Under the pieces are notes generated by a model that was not told the origin of the DNA, did not search any database, and was given only the letters and a program-made list of their open reading frames with translations. Of a stretch of DNA of 64,000 nt, positions 44,403 to 53,283 are shown piece by piece. The position numbers were made by a program, and so were the translations under genes. Source of the DNA: Pyrococcus yayanosii CH1. Its GTDB lineage: Archaea; Methanobacteriota_B; Thermococci; Thermococcales; Thermococcaceae. The stretch spans positions 744,001-808,000 of the forward strand of contig NC_015680.1 in the NCBI RefSeq assembly GCF_000215995.1, written 5' to 3'. Within the stretch, counting starts at the first letter, position 1, and every line of letters begins with the position of its first letter.

Positions 44403-45260
44403 ATGAGCGTTGGTGCCTTCCTCATAACCTTCAGAGAGGCCCTTGAGGCGGCCATAATAGTGGCGATAATAATAGCATACCTACGAAGAACCAACCGGGC
44501 GAACCAGATAAAGGACGTGTGGATAGGAACCGCTCTTTCAGTTGGCTTTAGCCTGCTTCTTGGGATCGGCATACTGAAGTTCTACGGGGGCCTGGTGGAG
44601 AAGGAGCTCTTCGAGGGGATTGCTTCGTACCTCGCCGTGATAGTTCTCACCAGCATGATATACTGGATGGCGACCAAGGGAAAGGACATAAGGGCGGAAA
44701 TAGAGAGCAAGGTGAGCAAGTCAATAGCTCCCCTGGCCCTAATAGGATTCACTTTCATCGTTGTCTTCAGGGAGGGGCTTGAGACGGTTCTCTTCCTCAC
44801 GCCCTTCATGACCCAGAACCTAACCGGGACGCTCCTCGGTCTCGCCGCCGGGCTGACTGGGGCGCTCGTGCTGGCATACCTGATATATGGGGTTGGAATG
44901 CGCATAGATCTGAGGAGGTTCTTCTACTTCAGCTCAATACTGCTGGTGTTTGTGGCGGCTGGCCTTGCGGGCTACGGCACTCACGAACTTATCGAGTGGG
45001 CTGAGGAGGAGGGTTACTCCCTTGGAGTGTTCTCTGCCCAGGCATACGACCTCGGGATTCCGAGCGATAGCATCTGGCACCACAAGGGAGCAATAGGCTC
45101 GGTCTTTGCGGTGCTCTTCGGCTACTCCGTGAGCATGGAGTGGGGGAGGGTATTGGTGCAGTTCGGCTATCTCATAACGGCCCTCTACCTCGTGCTCAGG
45201 GCCTACGGCAAGGGGCCGGCACTGAACCGCGAGAAAAAGGCCGCGGAGAGCGCGGCCTGA
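44403..45260 (+). CDS. FTR1-family metal permease
   Basis: The 285-residue protein has seven hydrophobic segments and two REGLE-type motifs, REALEAAII near residue 11 and FREGLETVLF near residue 122, the hallmark of FTR1/EfeU permeases. It ends in a short charged cytoplasmic tail. Family members import iron, in fungi together with a copper oxidase. Its promoter carries the same motif as copZ and copA, so here it may respond to copper. ATG 44403 follows GGAGGTGAACCC. Intact. Confidence 0.88.
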   Translation: MSVGAFLITFREALEAAIIVAIIIAYLRRTNRANQIKDVWIGTALSVGFSLLLGIGILKFYGGLVEKELFEGIASYLAVIVLTSMIYWMATKGKDIRAEIESKVSKSIAPLALIGFTFIVVFREGLETVLFLTPFMTQNLTGTLLGLAAGLTGALVLAYLIYGVGMRIDLRRFFYFSSILLVFVAAGLAGYGTHELIEWAEEEGYSLGVFSAQAYDLGIPSDSIWHHKGAIGSVFAVLFGYSVSMEWGRVLVQFGYLITALYLVLRAYGKGPALNREKKAAESAA

Positions 45261-45324
45261 GTTATTCATTTTTGGCCCGCAATGAATAAAAAGGGTGAAA
45301 TTGATTTCAGCTTAGGTGTGGAGG

Positions 45325-45696
45325 ATGGATGTGGATGGCTTCAGGAGGATAGCCCTCGTTGGAGCAAGCCCTAACCCGGACAAGTACGGCAACGTGATAC
45401 TCAGGGATCTGCTTGGTAAGGGCTTTGAGGTTCTTCCGGTTAATCCCAAGTATGACGAGATTGAAGGCCTCAGGTGCTACAGGAGCGTTCGGGAACTTCC
45501 GAAGGACGTTGACGTTATAGTCTTCGTCGTTCCTCCTCACGTGGGGCTTCAGGTCGTGAAAGAAGCCGCTAAAGCGGGTTTCAAAAGGCTCTGGTTCCAG
45601 CCGGGGGCGGAGAGCGGTGAGATAGCCAGGTTTCTCGATGAGAACGGTGTGGAGTACAGCTTTTGGAAATGCATAATGGTAGAAACTTCGGGCTGA
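45325..45696 (+). CDS. CoA-binding domain protein
   Basis: The 123-residue protein is a single Rossmann-like CoA-binding domain: IALVGASPNPDKYGNVILRD near the N-terminus, VLPVNPKYDEIEG and VVPPHVGLQVVKEA. Such stand-alone domains have no settled role. ATG 45325 follows AGGTGTGGAGG. It is 15 bp before the DUF302 gene, so the two probably form an operon. Confidence 0.85.
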   Translation: MDVDGFRRIALVGASPNPDKYGNVILRDLLGKGFEVLPVNPKYDEIEGLRCYRSVRELPKDVDVIVFVVPPHVGLQVVKEAAKAGFKRLWFQPGAESGEIARFLDENGVEYSFWKCIMVETSG

Positions 45697-45711
45697 AAGG
45701 AGGTGGCTGGC

Positions 45712-46089
45712 ATGGAGTTCTACTACGTCAAGCGTTTTGACGAGGATCTCGACTTCCTCTGGGAGCGCTTCAAGAAAAAGCTGGAGGAAGCGGGCTTTCT
45801 GCTCATCGGTGAGCGCATCCCCGTTGCGATAACCGAGACGGAGAACGGAATAATAGCCGACTACCACCTGCTCTTCATCTGTCACAGCGAGCTCGTTGAG
45901 GAGCTGGTAAAGATAGACCCCAACATCGGCGCCCTGTTTCCGTGCACCGGTTTCGGCTACAGGACTGAGGAGGGCAACTACCTCGGTGTTACCCTGCCGA
46001 GCGTCGCCTGGAAGATCGCAGGAGAGAAGGTTGTCGAGATCATGAAACCCATGGAGGAGAAAATCAAGAGGATTATCGACTCCCTCTAG
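45712..46089 (+). CDS. DUF302-family protein
   Basis: The 125-residue protein has the DUF302 pattern: an amphipathic helix (DLDFLWERFKKKLEEAGFLL), LLFICHSELVEELVKIDP and FPCTGFGYRTEEGNYLG. Function unknown; another DUF302 protein sits next to copB at 53.3 kb, so a link to metals or redox is possible. ATG 45712 follows GGAGGTGGCTGGC. Confidence 0.8.
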   Translation: MEFYYVKRFDEDLDFLWERFKKKLEEAGFLLIGERIPVAITETENGIIADYHLLFICHSELVEELVKIDPNIGALFPCTGFGYRTEEGNYLGVTLPSVAWKIAGEKVVEIMKPMEEKIKRIIDSL

Positions 46090-46130
46090 ATTTTCAATTT
46101 TGTCTATACGTTCGGTTTCCGGTTTCCATT

Positions 46131-46155
46131 CTGGCAACGATAAGCCCCATAAGCT
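46131..46155 (+). promoter_or_regulatory. Shared metal-island promoter motif before copZ
   Basis: CTGGCAACGATAAGCCCCAT followed by AAGCT. It lies about 50 bp before the copZ ATG and is the best match to the consensus derived from eight sites. Confidence 0.7.
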
Positions 46156-46184
46156 TTCCCCCTTAGCTTCTATCGGTGATGTAA

Positions 46185-46391
46185 ATGACCGAAGTCGTGT
46201 TGAAGATACCTAACATGAGTTGCAAGCACTGCGGTATGAGAATAACCAAGGCGATAGAGAGCGTCGGTGCCAAGGGCGAAGTCAGTCTTGAGGAAAAGAA
46301 GGCCGTTGTCCAGTTCGACCCCGGGAAGGTGCGCCTTGAGGACATAGTCAGGGCCATCGAAAGGTACGGCTACGAAGTGGAGGTGGCCTGA
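46185..46391 (+). CDS. copZ: Copper chaperone CopZ (heavy-metal-associated domain)
   Basis: The 68-residue protein is one HMA domain: NMSCKHCGMRI with the CxxC metal site near residue 13, then AIERYGYEVE at the end. It carries Cu(I) to the exporter. GGTGATGTAA precedes the ATG. The YHS gene starts directly after its stop. The 3' half of a second copy survives inside the tnpB reading frame at 12637-12726. Confidence 0.92.
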   Translation: MTEVVLKIPNMSCKHCGMRITKAIESVGAKGEVSLEEKKAVVQFDPGKVRLEDIVRAIERYGYEVEVA

Positions 46392-46616
46392 ATGCCGATT
46401 GACCCCGTCTGCGGAATGGAGGTGAGTGAGGACACAGGGCTCAAGGTCGAGTACAGCGGAAAGGTCTACTACTTCTGCTCCCCGGGATGCAAGGCGGAGT
46501 TCGAGGCAAATCCGGAGAAATACATCAGAATGGAGGGCATGAAAGACCATCACCACTCCCACGGGGGCCACGGCCACTCCCATAACAGGCACCACATGGG
46601 TGGTTGCCACCACTGA
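46392..46616 (+). CDS. YHS-domain protein with His-rich tail
   Basis: The 74-residue protein has [11 protein letters not shown] and [19 protein letters not shown], the YHS-domain cysteines, and ends in a His/Gly-rich metal-binding tail ([19 protein letters not shown]). YHS domains are often fused to copper ATPases; as a separate protein it may bind and pass on copper. It follows copZ with no gap, so the pair is one operon. A broken second copy is at 12736-12903. Confidence 0.85.
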   Translation: MPIDPVCGMEVSEDTGLKVEYSGKVYYFCSPGCKAEFEANPEKYIRMEGMKDHHHSHGGHGHSHNRHHMGGCHH

Positions 46617-46671
46617 CTCTTTTCATTTTGTCCCATGTTGATTTTGGGCATTTTGTGGGATCAGGTGCTAC

Positions 46672-46683
46672 GTCCCTTTTTTT
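46672..46683 (+). terminator. T-run after the copZ-YHS operon
   Basis: CCCTTTTTTTTCG about 60 bp after the YHS stop and just before the EamA promoter. Confidence 0.45.
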
Positions 46684-46696
46684 CGTGTGAACAACG

Positions 46697-46705
46697 TTTA
46701 TAAAC
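46697..46705 (+). promoter_or_regulatory. Leaderless promoter of the EamA transporter gene
   Basis: TTTATAAAC is centred about 26 bp before ATG 46727 and there is no ribosome site, so transcription probably starts at the start codon. CAAC and GTTG flank the TATA box as short inverted arms. Confidence 0.65.
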
Positions 46706-46726
46706 CTTGTTGCGCTGTTAAACCGC

Positions 46727-47626
46727 ATGACACACCACCACGGATATATTGGGGCACTCTTGGCCGCGTTCTTGTTCGGGATTAGCTCGACCCTAAACAA
46801 AATAGCACTGGAGAACGTCCACCCGCTCGTTGTAGCGGGGAGCATATACCTCACCGCGGGAGTGGTTTTAATGGTCATTCGGTATACTCCCGTTAAGGAC
46901 ATAATATTGGAGCAGCTAAAATCCAAAGTGGCGACGCAGGACTCCTTTTCCCGTAAAGATTTTCTGCTTTTGGGGGTTATAGCACTGTTCGGCTCTTTTT
47001 TGGCACCTCTCTTGTTCATGTTTGGGCTGGACAGGACAACGGCGGTCAATGCCTCCCTGCTCCTTAATACTGAGACGCTGTTTACTGTCATACTTGCGCT
47101 CTTTCTTTTTGGGGAAAAGATATCACGCAGAGGGGCCATCGGTATTCTTTTTATCTTAGTTGGGGCTGTTGTTGTCTCGACAGAGTCTCTCATGGGAGTC
47201 CACCTCACGGAAGGACTTCTGGGCAACGCTCTGGTTGTGCTGGCAAGTCTTTCATGGGCTATAGACAACAATCTCAGCAAGCTCTTGAGCCTCAAGAGGG
47301 ATCTGCTGTTGGTGACCTCCCTAAAAGGGTTACTGGGAGGAAGTGCCCTCCTGTCTCTGGCCATATTGTTTGGTATCCCTCTTAATGTTCCCCCTGAAAG
47401 CCTTCCATATCTCCTGACCGTTGGTTCGCTCAGCATTGGATTCTCCATTGTGCTGTTCCTTTTTGCCCTGAGAGAAATTGGTGCCATGAAAACTGGAGCA
47501 ATATTTGCCACGTCTTCCCTGATGGGCGCCGTTACTGCCTTTTTGGTTCTTGGGGAGAGCTTTACGGGAATAAAAGCAATTTTTGGAATGATTATGCTTG
47601 TAGGTGTATATCTTCTCTCAGAATGA
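46727..47626 (+). CDS. EamA/DMT-family transporter
   Basis: The 299-residue protein has ten hydrophobic segments in two repeats, with FLFGISSTLNKIALENVHPL in the first helix pair and LFLFGEKISRRGAIGILFIL ending the first half, typical of EamA transporters. Substrate unknown. It lies between the copZ-YHS operon and arsR; copy A of the region lacks it. Leaderless start. Confidence 0.82.
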   Translation: MTHHHGYIGALLAAFLFGISSTLNKIALENVHPLVVAGSIYLTAGVVLMVIRYTPVKDIILEQLKSKVATQDSFSRKDFLLLGVIALFGSFLAPLLFMFGLDRTTAVNASLLLNTETLFTVILALFLFGEKISRRGAIGILFILVGAVVVSTESLMGVHLTEGLLGNALVVLASLSWAIDNNLSKLLSLKRDLLLVTSLKGLLGGSALLSLAILFGIPLNVPPESLPYLLTVGSLSIGFSIVLFLFALREIGAMKTGAIFATSSLMGAVTAFLVLGESFTGIKAIFGMIMLVGVYLLSE

Positions 47627-47700
47627 AAGCAGTCGAGCGGCGAATCTTTTTGTGTTTTCAGTTTCTTTTTTAGTTTTCATTCACTTTCGAAATGACAAGG

Positions 47701-47732
47701 TTTATAAAACATTTGCACAACTGCTCAAATGT
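47701..47732 (+). promoter_or_regulatory. TATA box and ArsR operator before arsR (copy B)
   Basis: TTTATAAAA (47701-47709) is followed by a 24-bp palindrome (47709-47732) with arms ACATTTG and CAAATGT and core CACAACTGCT. It differs from the copy A site at one base in the core. Confidence 0.75.
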
Positions 47733-47746
47733 AGAGGTGATTTATG

Positions 47747-48103
47747 ATGACGGAAGTGTGTAAGGTGTACGAGGAACACCTTGATAAAATACTGGAGGCT
47801 CAGGCAAAAATTCCAGAGGAGGAGACCGTGTTGGAAGCGGCGGACTTTTTCGACGCCCTCGGGAACCCCACTCGGCTTAAAATCCTGCTCGCGCTGATGG
47901 AAGCGGGGGAGCTCTGCACCTGCGACCTCTCTGCGATAACGAAACTTTCAGTTTCGGCGATTTCTCACCAGCTCCGCATCCTCAAGGACAGAAAGATAGT
48001 AACTTACCGCAAGGACGGCAAGAACGTGTTCTACCGTCTCGACGACGAGCACATCAGGGAGATTTTGAGGATAGCGATTGAGCACCTTTCGGAGGTGAAG
48101 TAA
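47747..48103 (+). CDS. ArsR/SmtB-family metal-responsive repressor (copy B)
   Basis: The 118-residue protein has ELCTCDLSAITKLSVSAI, which includes the metal-thiol site and recognition helix, and the winged region KIVTYRKDGKNVFYRLDD. It should repress its own gene and zntA and respond to Zn, Cd or Pb. ATG 47747 is five bases after AGGTGAT, matching copy A; ATG 47744 is possible. Its stop shares one base with the zntA start. Confidence 0.87.
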   Translation: MTEVCKVYEEHLDKILEAQAKIPEEETVLEAADFFDALGNPTRLKILLALMEAGELCTCDLSAITKLSVSAISHQLRILKDRKIVTYRKDGKNVFYRLDDEHIREILRIAIEHLSEVK

Positions 48104-50178
48104 TGCCGACCAAACTCAAGCTTGAAGGACTCGACTGCGCTAGCTGTGCATACGAGATAGAGGAGGCCCTCAAGAAGGAGGGCTTTGAGTTTGCGCTGGT
48201 TAACTTCACCACCAAGGAGGCCATCATAGAGGGTGACGTTGAGAAGGCCAAAGAGATCATCAAGAAGGTCGAGCCGGACGTTGAGGTGGTTGAAGAGCAC
48301 GGCATAGGCTCCCATGGACACGGCCATGAACACGGAGAAATCAGCAGAAAAACGGTGTACCAGATCGGAGTTTCTCTGGCCCTGTTTGCAATAGGCATAG
48401 TAATGCGCTACTACTACGGCATAGACGACGCTTTCGTCTTCGGCATCTTCCTCGCGAGCTACGTCATCTCCGGCTGGAGGGTGCTCAGAAGTGCAGTGGT
48501 CAACTCCCTCCACGGCAACGTCTTTGACGAGAACTTCCTTATCACGATAGCCACTATAGGAGCTTTCCTCATCAGGGAGTATCCGGAAGGAGTGGCGGTA
48601 ATGCTCTTCTACGTCGTGGGAGAGTTCTTCCAGGACCTGGCAGTGGACAGGTCAAGGCGCTCCATAAAGGCCCTGCTCGCGCTCAAGGCAGAATATGCAA
48701 ACCTGCTTAGAGACGGGGACGTAGTCCGGGTAAAGCCCGAGGAGCTGAAGGTTGGGGACGTTATCATCATCAAGCCCGGTGAGAGGGTTCCCGTTGATGG
48801 AGTTATCATCGAGGGTGAGTCGACCGTTGACACCTCCGCTTTAACCGGGGAAAGCGTTCCCAGGACGGTGAAGGAAGGGGAGGAAATCCTATCAGGCATG
48901 GTCAACCTATCGGGCGTCCTCAAAGTCCAGGTGACCAAAGAGCTGAGCGAGTCCACCATCTCCCGCATCCTTGAGCTCGTCGAGAACGCAAGCGCGAGGA
49001 AGGCTAAAACAGAGAAGTTCATAACGCGCTTCGCCCACTACTACACCCCAGCTGTCGTCGGCATATCTGCACTTATAGCCATAGTCCCTCCGCTCCTCAC
49101 GGGAGACCCGTTCACTCCCTGGATATATAGGGCCCTGGTGATACTCGTTATCTCGTGCCCGTGTGCTCTCGTCCTCTCAATTCCGCTCGGCTACTTTGGA
49201 GGAATAGGCAGAGCAGCGAGGGAGGGAATACTCGTCAAGGGCTCCAACTACCTCGATGCCCTCAAGGAGGCAACGGTGGTTGCCTTTGACAAGACTGGAA
49301 CACTGACAAAGGGAGTCTTCAAGGTCACGAAAATAGAGACAAGGAACGGCTTCAGTGAAGAGGAGATAATAAAGTTCGCAGCTCTGGCGGAGGCGCATTC
49401 AAACCACCCGATTGCTAAGGCGATACGTGAAGCTTACGGCGAGGAGATCAACGAGGCGGAGATAGTCGAGTACGAGGAGATAGCCGGACACGGCGTCAGG
49501 GCAAAGATAGATGGTGTGGAAGTCATGGTGGGCAACGACAGACTCTTACATCGCTTCAACATCGAGCACGACACGTGCAGGGTTAAGGGAACCGTCGCTC
49601 ACGTTGTAATAAACGGAAAGTATGCGGGCTACATAATAATCTCAGACGAGATAAAGGAGGACGCCCCGGTTGCTGTGAAGGAGCTGAAGCGCCTCGGGAT
49701 CAAGAAGGTCGTCATGGTCACGGGAGACAACAAAGATGTTGCGGCTGAGATAGCGAGGCATCTCAACTTAGACGGCTTCTATGCAGAGCTCCTGCCGGAG
49801 GACAAGGTAAAGGTCATTGAGGAGCTTGAGAAAGAGGCAGATGGAAAGGTCGTCTTCGTCGGCGACGGAATAAACGATGCGCCCGTCCTGGCCAGGGCCG
49901 ATGTTGGCGTTGCGATGGGCGCGCTCGGAAGCGATGCGGCGATAGAGACTGCCGATGTCGTCATAATGGACGACAAGCCGTCTAAGCTGCCGAGGGGGAT
50001 CAGGATAGCGAGAAAGACGCAGAGGATAGTATGGCAGAACATAATCTTTGCCTTAGCGGTCAAACTGTCCTTCATAGGCCTTGGAATCCTTGGAGAGGCG
50101 ACGATGTGGGAGGCGGTCTTTGCGGACGTCGGCGTCGCCCTAATAGCGGTCTTCAACGCGATGAGAATACTGAGGTGA
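48103..50178 (+). CDS. zntA: Zn/Cd/Pb-exporting P1B-2 ATPase (ZntA-like), intact
   Basis: The 691-residue protein has an N-terminal HMA domain (LDCASC), a His-rich linker (GSHGHGHEHGE), TGES, membrane CPC at residues 352-354, DKTGTLT with Asp396, GDGINDAP and a complete C-terminal helix pair. It pumps divalent soft metals out of the cell. It is the intact partner of the truncated gene at 13387. The last 26 bp overlap the convergent acetyltransferase gene. Confidence 0.93.
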   Translation: MPTKLKLEGLDCASCAYEIEEALKKEGFEFALVNFTTKEAIIEGDVEKAKEIIKKVEPDVEVVEEHGIGSHGHGHEHGEISRKTVYQIGVSLALFAIGIVMRYYYGIDDAFVFGIFLASYVISGWRVLRSAVVNSLHGNVFDENFLITIATIGAFLIREYPEGVAVMLFYVVGEFFQDLAVDRSRRSIKALLALKAEYANLLRDGDVVRVKPEELKVGDVIIIKPGERVPVDGVIIEGESTVDTSALTGESVPRTVKEGEEILSGMVNLSGVLKVQVTKELSESTISRILELVENASARKAKTEKFITRFAHYYTPAVVGISALIAIVPPLLTGDPFTPWIYRALVILVISCPCALVLSIPLGYFGGIGRAAREGILVKGSNYLDALKEATVVAFDKTGTLTKGVFKVTKIETRNGFSEEEIIKFAALAEAHSNHPIAKAIREAYGEEINEAEIVEYEEIAGHGVRAKIDGVEVMVGNDRLLHRFNIEHDTCRVKGTVAHVVINGKYAGYIIISDEIKEDAPVAVKELKRLGIKKVVMVTGDNKDVAAEIARHLNLDGFYAELLPEDKVKVIEELEKEADGKVVFVGDGINDAPVLARADVGVAMGALGSDAAIETADVVIMDDKPSKLPRGIRIARKTQRIVWQNIIFALAVKLSFIGLGILGEATMWEAVFADVGVALIAVFNAMRILR

Positions 50179-50791
50179 GCTGGCTTTTCTTTTTCAACTC
50201 CTTAACCATCCTGTAGAACCTGTAAGTCCTTCCCTCAAGCTCAACGCTGTGCTCCCTCTCAATGAAGTATCCGAGCTTTTTGTAGACCGCTATCGCTATC
50301 TCGTTGTCCTTTTCCACGTCGAGTGCCATTCTTTCGGCTATGTCTTTTGCCATCTCCTCCGCGTGGAGCATCAGGCTTTTTCCTATCTTTCTGCCCCTGA
50401 ATTCGGGGTAAACGGCGACGTTGCTGATGTAATAATCGCCTTTCTCAAGCCTCCCGGAGCTAAATGAAGCTCTTATGAGCCCCGGAAGCTTCCTCAGGAA
50501 GTCAAAGCCGAGAACTTTCAGCATAAGCCAGCCGGTTCTTTTCTCCTCCCGTTCCCGAGTTTTCCAGTCATAGCCCAGGAGCATTCCTGCGATTTCCCCT
50601 TCATAGACGGCAAAAACCACATGCTCGTGACTGAAGAGGTTTTCCTTTTCCAGAAAAAGTGCCTCAAAAACGTGCCTGAACTTCGGTCCCAGCAGGGCCG
50701 GGAAGTATTCAGGCGCAGAAATCTCCATAAGCCTTGCGAAGTGTCCGACTTCCTCTTTAGTCCCCTTTGCGGGGAGAATCCTAAGGGGCAC
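50153..50791 (-). CDS. GNAT-family N-acetyltransferase (copy B, intact)
   Basis: About 212 residues with ISNVAVYPEFRGRKIGKSLM, the acetyl-CoA-binding region, and AIAVYKKLGYFIE near the end. Substrate unknown. GTG 50791 follows GGTGGGGGAC; GTG 50800 is an alternative. A 138-bp part of its C-terminal region is duplicated at 18132-18269, marking the damaged twin locus. Confidence 0.8.
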   Translation of the reverse strand: MPLRILPAKGTKEEVGHFARLMEISAPEYFPALLGPKFRHVFEALFLEKENLFSHEHVVFAVYEGEIAGMLLGYDWKTREREEKRTGWLMLKVLGFDFLRKLPGLIRASFSSGRLEKGDYYISNVAVYPEFRGRKIGKSLMLHAEEMAKDIAERMALDVEKDNEIAIAVYKKLGYFIEREHSVELEGRTYRFYRMVKELKKKSQLTSVFSSR

Positions 50792-50800
50792 GTCCCCCAC

Positions 50801-51089
50801 CCGGATGAAGTAGATGGTTCTTCCCGATTAAGTTTTCGATGGGGCTTAACTCCCGGCAAGGGGATTTTGTGACTTCAGGGTATGGTCTACCCCAGGGGAA
50901 ATGTCTTTCTATACTCCGGAAGTTTGATGTGGATATGATCTCTTTTACTCAACTTGTTTTCGTCAGGTGGAGTAGTTTTGCAGTTGTTGAAATCTTTTTT
51001 TTCATGTTTATTGCAAATTACTACTTAAGAGAAAACTTTTTAAGGACTTGGATTTTATGTTCATTGAAAACTCTTGGAGGTGAACTGAG
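50801..51089. other. Intergenic region before the decaying secreted-protein cluster
   Basis: I see no gene. A TATA-like ACTTTTTAAGG near 51035 fits a promoter for the gene starting at 51090, and ACTTAATC on the minus strand near 50822-50832 fits the acetyltransferase promoter. Confidence 0.4.
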
Positions 51090-51662
51090 TGAAGTGGCGT
51101 CCATTGGTGGCAGTCCTCTTGGGACTTCTGATGGTTGGAGTGACGGCGGGGAGTGCGATGGCGGCGCCAATCAATGACACGTATAGCTCTCATGGTGGCA
51201 TTGGGGCGGGCTCAATAATTGACACGAGGTTTATTGGATCGGGTGTCCTCTCAACTTCAACATAGTCCAATTTATATCCCACAACTTTAGAGGTATCTTG
51301 TATACCAGAAGGTTAGGCATGGCTCCAATGGATACTTCACTTTGACCGTGTACAGGATTCCTGTTTTCGGCTATGATGCCCTGATAGTTTTTCCAGAAAA
51401 TATGGTATATCCTAATAGGCCAACAGGGATGGAATACGAGGGGAAAGTGGGTATAGCCTATCATTTCAGGAAAGGTGGCTGGTTCGTATGGAAAGTACAG
51501 TTAAAACTTCCCGTTAAGTTCACAGCGGGCAGAGGACACCATGTAGTTCTTTCCTTTGGTGGGAGTCCAGAAGTGCTCACTGGTGGTCCTGTAGCATCTC
51601 TTGTAAACGGGGAAAACCAAAGCTTTTTACAGCACTTAAAGCCTTACTACGGAGCCAAATAA
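51090..51662 (+). pseudogene. Secreted protein gene, frameshifted
   Basis: GTG 51090 follows GGAGGTGAACTGA and opens a clear signal peptide (PLVAVLLGLLMVGVTAGSAM) and a mature start APINDTYSS. It stops at TAG 51262. Further pieces in other frames (FNIVQFISHNFRGILYTR, then GYFTLTVYRIPVFGYDALIV) lead into the long tail that ends at 51662 with HLKPYYGAK. Two or more frameshifts separate them. The ancestral protein would be about 185 residues. No family recognised. It heads a group of membrane-protein remnants on the same strand. Confidence 0.6.
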
Positions 51663-51748
51663 CTAAGAGCAATATCATTACAATAATAGCATTTGCATTG
51701 GCATCGGGAGCTAATGTCGACGTGCTGGTGTTTAAGGAGGTGTAGTGT

Positions 51749-51927
51749 ATGAAGGTCTCTAATATTCTATTTTCCGTTTTCGGTTCCTTGTTATTTTATT
51801 TTTTTGCTAAACACATGATATCCAACAGAGAATTAACATTAATACAAGCGGTTTTTTAGCTAGTGTCCTGACGATTGGTTTGCTCATAAGTGACTTTGGA
51901 GGATTCGTTGAAAAATTAGGGAAATGA
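51749..51927 (+). pseudogene. Small two-helix membrane protein gene, frameshifted
   Basis: GGAGGTGTAGTGT precedes ATG 51749. The first frame (VSNILFSVFGSLLFYFFAKH) stops at about 51859; the next frame continues NINTSGFLASVLTIGLLISD and ends at 51927. Together they give two membrane helices in about 60 residues. One frame change is needed near 51840. Confidence 0.55.
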
Positions 51928-52079
51928 AATTCTAAACATATCTTTGTCAAATTATCTATGGTATGGCTTTTTGGGTTTGTCGGAACAATACTATCAGTTT
52001 ATGACACATCGTTTCTTGCTTTAAGTCCCTCGTGATCGCCTGGATAAATCGCTCTATCACGAGGTAGTGAGGGTTTAGC

Positions 52080-52546
52080 ATGAGGCGTAATATGCTGATA
52101 GAAGTACTCAAAATTTTGACCTACAGTTGGATGTTTTATGCACCGCAGATAGTATCTCTCTCTTTATTTGGCGGGTTTGCTGGATACTCTGGATTCATGA
52201 TTCTATTCGTAGCGGCCAGTGTGGGATATATCCTCAGGGCTCTACTTTTAATGGCGATCTCAGTGGGGCTTTCGAGAAAAAACCTTCTATAGAGTTTTTT
52301 AAATATTTTCTGCCTCTCTCATCTTGGGGTGCTTTGTCTTTATTTTTGAGACTCATTAATTTAATGGTTCCACAAATTTTACAAATTAGAGTACTCGTAG
52401 AGCAAACATCTCTGATTGTGGCATGGTTTGTTTCGTATTATAAATTGGGAACACTATTCAGAACAGATAGGAACAATATATGGTCGATAGTTGGGGCACT
52501 TTTAATTGGCATTTTAATGTTTTTACTGATCCCACCGCCAATTTAG
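52080..52546 (+). pseudogene. Multi-helix membrane protein gene, frameshifted at an A-run
   Basis: ATG 52080 opens a frame with at least two helices (IVSLSLFGGFAGYSGFMILF) that stops at 52292. The next frame takes over at a run of six A near 52275 (KKPSIEFFKYFLPLSSWGAL) and adds three more helices to 52546. The lesion at a homopolymer could be biological decay or a read error. No family recognised. Confidence 0.6.
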
Positions 52547-52548
52547 TG

Positions 52549-53023
52549 TTTTATGGATCCGCGGGCTCTTGCTTGCACTGCTGGCGGCAAAGCTCCTCAC
52601 CGATGCCGGCTATCCTTTTAGCAAAGAGGAAAAAGAAAGAATATTCAATGAAGCTCTACGGAACTGAAGTTCCTTTCATCTTATTTTTTACGCTGGTGGA
52701 TTGCCGAACTAACTCTAGCACTTCTTGGTGGGTACTTTGGGCGTGATGGGTTTTATCCTGAGGCCCTTCTTGTCATGTGTTTTTACTGGCTAGGCTTCCC
52801 GGTCCTAATGTGGCTTGTATGCTCTGCCTACAGAGATTCAGAGTATTGCTCAAGAGAGAGCAGGCTGTGGTTCGTGTTCTCTGCTGTGGTCCCGGCGTCT
52901 AATGTTTTCGTGTGGGTTTTCAGGTCTTGCCCGTACTCCACCGCGGTAATCTCGCTCCTCTGGACGTTCCTGCTGTTCGGGGTTGGGCTGGCGCTGGGCG
53001 CTGAAAAAAACCGCTCGGACTGA
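52549..53023 (+). pseudogene. Second multi-helix membrane protein gene, frameshifted
   Basis: Pieces in different frames give a continuous-looking membrane protein: WIRGLLLALLAAKLLTDAGY, KEEKERIFNEALRN, then EVPFILFFTL, a middle WWIAELTLALLGGYFGRDGF, and the C-terminal frame from 52775 (FYWLGFPVLMWLVCSAYRDS) to 53023. At least three frame changes are needed. The start is not clear. It is similar in style to the previous gene. Confidence 0.5.
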
Positions 53024-53030
53024 ATCGGGG

Positions 53031-53182
53031 GTGAATAAAATTGCCGACCTCCTCAGGATCTTTAGGACAGGAATTTCAAGAGAACATGTAAAACAACAAA
53101 ATCACATAACGTCAGCATCTCAATCATTGGCTTCGGTCTGTTTCTGAAGGTGGTTTATAAGGGACTTAAAGAACCACCTTAA
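53031..53182 (+). pseudogene. Possible remnant of a small membrane protein gene
   Basis: GTG 53031 begins NKIADLLRIFRTGISREH; a different frame ends with ISIIGFGLFLKVVYKGLKEP at 53182. Frame change needed. This may be a relic only. Confidence 0.25.
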
Positions 53183-53283
53183 TTTTGTTAATTTTTGTCC
53201 GCATATATTTTCATCTTGTGAAGTACAAGCCTCTTATTCCCTCCAGTAGAGTAAGCACTGACAAAAGAAAAAGGTGATCCAAA

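Noticed and set aside
45307-46137. Minus-strand open frame of 276 codons
   Set aside because: It is antisense to the CoA-binding and DUF302 genes, both of which have ribosome sites and recognisable domains.
46525-47511. Minus-strand open frame of 328 codons
   Set aside because: It mirrors the EamA transporter and has a composition expected of a shadow of hydrophobic codons.
52080-52546. Programmed frameshift at the A-run near 52275
   Set aside because: The run would suit slippage, but the neighbouring genes show many frameshifts without slippery sites, so general decay is simpler.
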